This document shows, one piece after another, positions 58,653-64,000 of a stretch of DNA of 64,000 bases. A program made the position numbers and the translations under genes. Numbering within the stretch: position 1 is the stretch's first letter; the number at the start of each line of letters is the position of its first letter. The notes below the pieces were generated by a model. It was not told the DNA's origin. It did no database searches and worked only from the letters and a program-made list of their open reading frames with translations. Where the stretch lies: NCBI GenBank assembly GCA_020635875.1, contig JACJYY010000006.1:248001-312000 (forward strand). Direction: 5' to 3'. The DNA is from Flavobacteriales bacterium. GTDB taxonomy: Bacteria; Bacteroidota; Bacteroidia; Flavobacteriales; Flavobacteriaceae.

Positions 58653-61600
58653 TTATCTCTTCAACGTAAAGTGTGATCTAAACTCTTTAATCTCTTTGTT
58701 CTCCTCAAACTGTACTCGGAACCAATAGTCCGTCGCTGGCATTGGATTGCCTCTAAAGGTACCGTCCCAGCCTTTCTCCTCATTGACTTGCATCTCTTTT
58801 AAAAGTTTGCCATATCGGTCGTAGATGTATACTCTGGCATTACTCTGACTCTCTAAGCCTACTATATGCCACTCATCATTGATCCCGTCTCCATTAGGCG
58901 TAAAGTATTTCATGTAGGTCGTGGCGTATAGGTTTGCCGTAATCGGTAAACCTTGACAACCTCTCTTGTCTTGTACCCCTACTTGATGTAAGCCTGGGGC
59001 TACGTTCTCAAAATACGGGCTGTCTTGGAATGGCCCTCCGTCGATCTGATACTCGTAGTCGCCTGATCCTATTACTTCTACTTTTACGGTATAGCTGTCT
59101 TGACTGAACTGTGGATCTACTGTGTAGGCTTTTACGATCGTCGCTTGTGAGCTTAATACTACGTTTACGGCTATTTCGTCACTAGCGCATGGTGTACTTC
59201 TACTGGTGGCTACTACGGTGTATTTCCCTGGTGCGATTGCCGTGTACTTTGAACCTGTAGCCCCTGTGATGATTTGTCCGTCTAACTTCCACTCAAAGGT
59301 GTGGGTGGCTTCTACTAACTTCGTGTCTATTACTGCGGTACTGCCTGGCAGTAGGATGCCTGTGTCGGGATCGCTACAGATGATGTACTCTGGGTCTGGC
59401 TTTGGCTCTGGTTTTAGTTTTACTTCTAGGTTCAGCTCTTGTCGGGTGTCTTCACAGCCGTCTGCTCTGGTGACTTTGATGTAGATCTTTTCTTGGTTAC
59501 TGCTGTTCACGTACTTAGTCGGGTCGGCTATGGGCTGACTTAACTTGTCGTTGTTCTTTACTTTGTAGTAGCTAAAGCTGTGGATACTGGCGTCTAATCC
59601 ATTGAGTATGGCTGTTTCGTACTGGGTTAAATCTATCTCGGCTTCTAAGAGACTGCTGCCTGGGGTAGCTGGGGTTCCGCAGGCTTCGATATCGTCATGG
59701 GCTTTGAGGTTGATTGACTCCCCTACTACTAGGTTGAAGTTTCTCGTTACGTAACAGTCTCCGTCTTTTTGCTGGATGCGCACCCATACTTCTTCTGGGC
59801 TTGTTGCACTGCCTCTACTTACATACGGACTGTTTAACTGGGTGTCTATCGCGCCTGCTTCGGCTGCAGCTTCTGTCCCATAGTAGGTTAACTCGTATTT
59901 TCCTACATTGGCTGAACCTCCTAATATGGTGGCATTGTACTCTTGTAGGTCATAGGCGTAACTGCCGTCATTGTTCAGACTGCATTGTACGTAATCGGGT
60001 ATGCTTGATGGTTCTGGTAAGGCGAGTACTTTTAGCTCTAGGGGTACTACGCTGGAACAGCCTGTTAGGTCATACTCTGCTCTTACATATATGGTTTGTT
60101 CGTATAAATCGGTGTTCGGGAAGGCGGTCGGGGTGGTGATTTGATTCTCTGTTCCGCCTTCTTTTGCGCTGGCTTCTGTGGTGTAATAACTTAAGCTTAC
60201 GCTGCCTTCTTGGTTCTCGATCTCGATCTGACGTTCAGTTAAATCAAAGAGGGCTATTCCGTCGCCTGTGCTTTGATTGGTGCTTGCATCGTCTTTGTCA
60301 CAGGTCTCCAATGGCGCGGGTTGCTCTGGCGTTGGGTTGTTGTTTACCCGTAGGGTTAAATTGCTTATCGCGGCACATTTGCTGTCTTGATCAATAACTC
60401 GGACATATATCGTTTGTTTGTTGATTGTATTCTCATAGGCTATGGGGTTTTTGATATTGGCATTGCTTCCGCTTTTAGCGTCTGCTTCTGTCTCGTAAAA
60501 TAATAAATCATAGCCTTTGGTTGCGCCTTTGGTAATAAGGCTTATTTGACTGGTCAAATCAAAGGTGGTTTTTTCGTCTTTGGTCTCATCGTCACAAATG
60601 GAGTACTCTATGCTTTTCGCTGGCTCTGGCTGTGGATTGACTTTCAACGTTATGGCTATGCTTCGGCTACAGTCGGTCTGGGTGTTGCGCAGGGCTGCCC
60701 AGATTTGTTGTGGGGATGCGCTTGGATTAGTTACTTGGTTTACCGTGTTCTCGTAGTTCTTCGGATCGGCTATCGGATTAACGTTGTTTGCGGCATCAGC
60801 TTCACTAATATGATAGGTGATCTCTAAATTGGTTTTGTTTTGATTTGCGTAGATGGCTGCTTCGTGCTGGGTTAAATCAAATTGGGCTAGGCCGTCGTTT
60901 TGTTTGCCTGTACTTAAATCATCGCATTCTTCTAATGGATCTAATTTCACGGGTACTTGTGGGCTTGGCTCGGCTCTTAATGTTACGGGTACTACGCGGA
61001 CACAGCCTGTGGTGTTATGCTTGGCTGCGGCGTAGATCGTGATGCCGTTCTTTGCGTTTTGAATGTTTTTGTAGGTAATCTCTCCTGTGGTTGGATCCTC
61101 GGCAATGGCGTTGGCTACGATTAATGCGTCTGCTTGGGTCTCATGGTAGCTGATCTTTACATTCGCACCGTCTTTGTCGGCTATCTCTGTGCTCAGTGTT
61201 TCTAACGGAAACACGGCAAAGCCATCGGCATCGGCATCACAGGATATCAGTGGTGCTACTGGGGATTTTGGGCTTGGTAATGGGTCTACGCGTATGTCTA
61301 AGATCGTTGTGCTGTAACAGCCCGTGGTCGGGTTTTCTACGCGTACGTGGACGCTCTCTACTGCTCCCACCGTACTGTTGGTATAACTTGCAGGATTAGC
61401 AATAGCTTTTATCTTATTTTCTGCATCAACTAGCGTTTTGTAATAGGTAACTTCCATGGGTATAGTCGTCGCTCCTGTAATCTCGCTTTCTCTAGTTTTT
61501 AAATCAAATATTTCTTTACCGTCGCCTGGCTTGTTCTCATCGCAGACTACGTACAAGGCTGGCTCTACTACTACTGGACGTTGGGCTACTTCTAATTCGA

Positions 61601-64000
61601 TGGGTTCTATACTGCTACAGCCTGTGGCGGTTTCGGTGACTTTCATATAGATGGTCTCCGTTACGCTTTGATTGGTGTAGTTGGTCTTGTTGGCTATGGC
61701 GCTCGTGCCTGCCTCGGCATTGGATAGGCTTTGGTAATAGCTTACTGTATGTAGGGTTTTGTTTAGGTTTTTTAGTACTTCTGATTCTTTGCTAGTTAAA
61801 TCAAAGCCTTCTTTATTATCGCCTGGACTATTAATGTCGCATAGTATGTATTTTGTGGCTTTTTCTGTTCGTGGCGAAGCGATTACCTTCAACTTTTGAT
61901 CAACAATGATGTAACAACCATTTTGATTTTCTACTCTAGCATAAATCGTTTGGATATTTTTATCCCGGTTGCTATACAATGCCGTTTTACTCAATGGTTT
62001 TATGGCATCAACTGCATCAGCATGTGTTTCATGATAGGTCAATGTCAAATCGGCCACTCCATTTAATATGGCTACATCGGCATCACCTAAAGTAAAAACT
62101 CCAAAACCATCACCGTTAGGGTCACAATATTCAAGTGCGGGTGGGGTTGTTGTTGCAGGGCCATTATTAACATTAAGAGTTAATTCTGCTATTCCGCTAC
62201 AATTATCGGCGTCAAATATTCTTGCATAAACTGTTTGCGGATTGCTTGTGTTTTGATAACCATTTTTGTTTAATGGCGATACGTTATTATTCGCATCGTC
62301 TTGCGTGGCATGATAAGAGATATTCAAACTAATATTCCCTCCTGTTAAGGTATCATCTCTTGTCTTAAGAGCAAACAAGCTTACATCATCTGTCCCGGTA
62401 TTACACAGTGTATAACTGTCAGGAGTAGCTGGAATAGTGATGCTGTTATCATCAACTGTTACTTCATTACTTCTTTTAGTACAACTATTTTGGGTATTAG
62501 TTACGACCATAGCATAAGTTCCTTCTGCATCAACTAGATATTGAATATTTGTTGCTCCAGCAATAGGCGTATCAACCCCTCCCGACACAGTAAACCATTG
62601 GTATGTAAATTTACCTGGTGCGTCGGCTGGATCAACATCTGACCCCGCACCGTCAAGTAACACACTGGACACACTACAACTTAAATCGCCTGATTTGGCT
62701 ATTATAGCGGTTGATGGCGTTGAATCGTTTTTAACTTCTATAGGCTTAACCACTGGACAAGTTACTGTTGCAGGAGTAGTCAATGTAACTTCATATGTCC
62801 CTGCTGCATCCACAATAACTCTTCCTTTCCCGTTATCGCTTAAGATATTTCCATCAGTGGTAGCCCAACTGTATGTTATTCCATCGGGGTGAGTAGTTGT
62901 TGAATTACTTACATCTAATACCACAGTTGTAACACTACAATTAAGTGTTCCATGTGGCTCTTTTACATATACTGGGTCACCTACTGTAGAAGTTACTTCT
63001 TTACTCGCGCTTGCTGTACAACCATTATCCGTATTAGTAATGGTTAAAGTATAGGTGTCTGCTGAGGTAGCTGTTAAAGTTGACCCTGTCTCGATTTCAT
63101 TATTATTACTGTCAGTCCAGCTGTACGTAAAATTAGCACCACTTGACGAACCTGTACTTGCTATAGTAGCCTTTTTCACTGTACAACTTAGGGTATTACT
63201 TGGGTCTCCTAGTGTAACTGTAGGTGCTGTTTTATCAATACTTACTGTAGTTGATATCATGTTAGTACAACCTGTTGCACTATTCGCAATCGTTAAAGTA
63301 TAATCTCCAGCTGCAGTTACTACCTGCTGAGTAGCTAAAGCATCATTTCCTGTGCTTAATACTGTTCCTGTGCCATCATTTCCTTCTCTCCACGTATAGG
63401 TAACTGTTGCTGATGGTGCTGGAGTCGAACTACTCCCATTTAAGGTAACACTATTGACATTACACGTTAATGTGGCAGGATTAGCAATAGCCGGATTAGG
63501 CAAGTCGTTATTTACTGTTATTGTTATGGCTACTGACGTATCTGTACAACCTCCTGCATCGGTTACTTTTAAGGTATAGTTTCCTGCTGTACTTGCAGAG
63601 TAGGTATAATTAGTCGCACTAGGAATATCTGACCCGTTCAATTGCCATTGGTATTGTCCTACACTTGACCCACTTCCGTCCAAAGTAATTGGTGTTCCTG
63701 AACAGTCAATTACCGTACTAGCTGGATTTGCTACTGTAGCAGTTGCCTCACCTACTTGTACTACGATTTCTGTTCTTTGGCTTTCACAACCATTAACAGT
63801 TTGACTCACATAGTAACTTGTAGACCCCACACTTGTTGTAACAGGAATTGGAGCTGATGTTGTTCCTGTACCTCCTGTAGCAACCGTATACCAATTTAAC
63901 GTTGAGCCCGCTGCTCCCTTAGCTGTCAAAGCAACCGCTGTTGCATCTTTACAATAATTAACTGGTGTTGTTACTGTCGGAGCAACTGGAGTCCCAATAT
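58653..64000 (-). CDS. Giant surface adhesin with Ig-like and ~100-residue repeats and type B T9SS sorting domain, 5' end outside window
   Basis: About 1780 C-terminal residues are visible; the frame is open to the window edge. Order: Ig/PKD-like repeats of about 75-100 residues (61,900-64,000 side; for example VTDAGGCTDTSVAITI, TITNTDNGCTASASKEV), then ten copies of a ~95-105-residue repeat with the pattern CD..DG...FDL...E...G....-.TYY.T..DA...I..P..Y.N....TIYVRV...GC....L.L.V...P, then a linker and the CHU_C domain (TPNGDGINDEW, IYDRYGKLL, GWDGTFRGNPMPATDYWF, ending LKR). The C-terminal domain directs type IX secretion, as in SprB-like gliding adhesins. The PorP/SprF-like gene follows. Confidence 0.92.
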   Translation of the reverse strand, partial: IGTPVAPTVTTPVNYCKDATAVALTAKGAAGSTLNWYTVATGGTGTTSAPIPVTTSVGSTSYYVSQTVNGCESQRTEIVVQVGEATATVANPASTVIDCSGTPITLDGSGSSVGQYQWQLNGSDIPSATNYTYSASTAGNYTLKVTDAGGCTDTSVAITITVNNDLPNPAIANPATLTCNVNSVTLNGSSSTPAPSATVTYTWREGNDGTGTVLSTGNDALATQQVVTAAGDYTLTIANSATGCTNMISTTVSIDKTAPTVTLGDPSNTLSCTVKKATIASTGSSSGANFTYSWTDSNNNEIETGSTLTATSADTYTLTITNTDNGCTASASKEVTSTVGDPVYVKEPHGTLNCSVTTVVLDVSNSTTTHPDGITYSWATTDGNILSDNGKGRVIVDAAGTYEVTLTTPATVTCPVVKPIEVKNDSTPSTAIIAKSGDLSCSVSSVLLDGAGSDVDPADAPGKFTYQWFTVSGGVDTPIAGATNIQYLVDAEGTYAMVVTNTQNSCTKRSNEVTVDDNSITIPATPDSYTLCNTGTDDVSLFALKTRDDTLTGGNISLNISYHATQDDANNNVSPLNKNGYQNTSNPQTVYARIFDADNCSGIAELTLNVNNGPATTTPPALEYCDPNGDGFGVFTLGDADVAILNGVADLTLTYHETHADAVDAIKPLSKTALYSNRDKNIQTIYARVENQNGCYIIVDQKLKVIASPRTEKATKYILCDINSPGDNKEGFDLTSKESEVLKNLNKTLHTVSYYQSLSNAEAGTSAIANKTNYTNQSVTETIYMKVTETATGCSSIEPIELEVAQRPVVVEPALYVVCDENKPGDGKEIFDLKTRESEITGATTIPMEVTYYKTLVDAENKIKAIANPASYTNSTVGAVESVHVRVENPTTGCYSTTILDIRVDPLPSPKSPVAPLISCDADADGFAVFPLETLSTEIADKDGANVKISYHETQADALIVANAIAEDPTTGEITYKNIQNAKNGITIYAAAKHNTTGCVRVVPVTLRAEPSPQVPVKLDPLEECDDLSTGKQNDGLAQFDLTQHEAAIYANQNKTNLEITYHISEADAANNVNPIADPKNYENTVNQVTNPSASPQQIWAALRNTQTDCSRSIAITLKVNPQPEPAKSIEYSICDDETKDEKTTFDLTSQISLITKGATKGYDLLFYETEADAKSGSNANIKNPIAYENTINKQTIYVRVIDQDSKCAAISNLTLRVNNNPTPEQPAPLETCDKDDASTNQSTGDGIALFDLTERQIEIENQEGSVSLSYYTTEASAKEGGTENQITTPTAFPNTDLYEQTIYVRAEYDLTGCSSVVPLELKVLALPEPSSIPDYVQCSLNNDGSYAYDLQEYNATILGGSANVGKYELTYYGTEAAAEAGAIDTQLNSPYVSRGSATSPEEVWVRIQQKDGDCYVTRNFNLVVGESINLKAHDDIEACGTPATPGSSLLEAEIDLTQYETAILNGLDASIHSFSYYKVKNNDKLSQPIADPTKYVNSSNQEKIYIKVTRADGCEDTRQELNLEVKLKPEPKPDPEYIICSDPDTGILLPGSTAVIDTKLVEATHTFEWKLDGQIITGATGSKYTAIAPGKYTVVATSRSTPCASDEIAVNVVLSSQATIVKAYTVDPQFSQDSYTVKVEVIGSGDYEYQIDGGPFQDSPYFENVAPGLHQVGVQDKRGCQGLPITANLYATTYMKYFTPNGDGINDEWHIVGLESQSNARVYIYDRYGKLLKEMQVNEEKGWDGTFRGNPMPATDYWFRVQFEENKEIKEFRSHFTLKR
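59426..62420 (-). repeat. Ten tandem ~300-bp coding repeats of the adhesin
   Basis: Ten protein units each begin near a CD/Cys motif (for example YILCDINSPGD, YVVCDENKPGD, LETCDKDDAST) and end with xLxLxVxPxP. They are diverged, not identical, so recent slippage is unlikely; shared spacing of Cys in each unit points to one disulfide per repeat. Most of these repeats (about 59,400-61,850) are more GC-rich than the rest of the gene. Confidence 0.75.

Noticed and set aside
59801..60397. Plus-strand Leu/Arg-rich frames opposite the adhesin gene
   Set aside because: They are antisense shadows of the repeat adhesin, with biased composition and no ribosome-binding site.

Overview
The window comes from an AT-rich chromosome of the family Flavobacteriaceae (phylum Bacteroidota). 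The evidence is Bacteroidota-type promoters (TAnnTTTG at about -7), a PorP/SprF-like protein next to a giant repeat adhesin with a type B (CHU_C) type IX secretion sorting domain, a GldA-like ABC ATPase, families such as DUF4271, DUF4296 and DUF6089, and gene orders typical of the group (DUF4296-pyrC-polyprenol mannosyltransferase-DUF4271-hemD; tig-clpP-clpX; bamA-ompH-ompH). No rRNA or tRNA gene was seen. The first gene and the last gene run off the window edges.

Layout. 1-2686: end of a membrane hydrolase gene and ygiQ. 2690-5310: accessory islet with a RelE/ParE-type toxin-antitoxin (TA) pair, a pirin, a broken zeta-type toxin with its antitoxin, and two copies of a structured repeat. 5323-12672: thiamine operon on the minus strand, read thiS-thiC-(TenI-like)-thiD-thiE-thiG-thiH-thiF, preceded by a TPP riboswitch. 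12885-15654: second accessory islet with two unknown small genes, an HTH/AbiEii TA pair between two direct copies of the same structured repeat, and a frameshifted winged-helix remnant. 15705-22690: envelope block on the minus strand (two OmpH/Skp chaperones, BamA, UppS, DUF6089 protein, NAD kinase, CBS protein). 22789-28114: pdxJ, hydrolase, small membrane protein, tig, clpP, clpX. 28169-38782: fabD, folA, metK, an acidic lipoprotein, LuxE-like protein, tyrS, epimerase, pyrC group, hemD. 38832-45050: DUF423 protein, saccharopine dehydrogenase-like protein, M16 protease pair, Fic protein and a further TA pair with repeats. 45129-47550: rplU-rpmA, a cyclophilin-FKBP fusion, trmD. 47550-48783: an IS256-like insertion sequence with an 8-bp target duplication. 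48789-58541: ABC exporter, comM, TPR-like protein, leuA, thioredoxin-like protein, GldA-like ATPase, murI, gamma carbonic anhydrase-like protein, PorP. 58653-64000: repeat adhesin.

How it fits together. Most of the window is housekeeping sequence. The novelty lies in small accessory islets between conserved genes. Each holds toxin-antitoxin or Fic genes, or remnants of them, and is bordered by dispersed intergenic repeats that fold into hairpins. In one ~170-nt family four copies keep their pairing through compensatory base changes, and two of the copies bracket a TA module in direct orientation. The IS has landed exactly in the overlapping stop codons of trmD and an ABC ATPase gene, leaving both reading frames whole. 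All functional assignments rest on reading the sequence and family knowledge. No database search was run.
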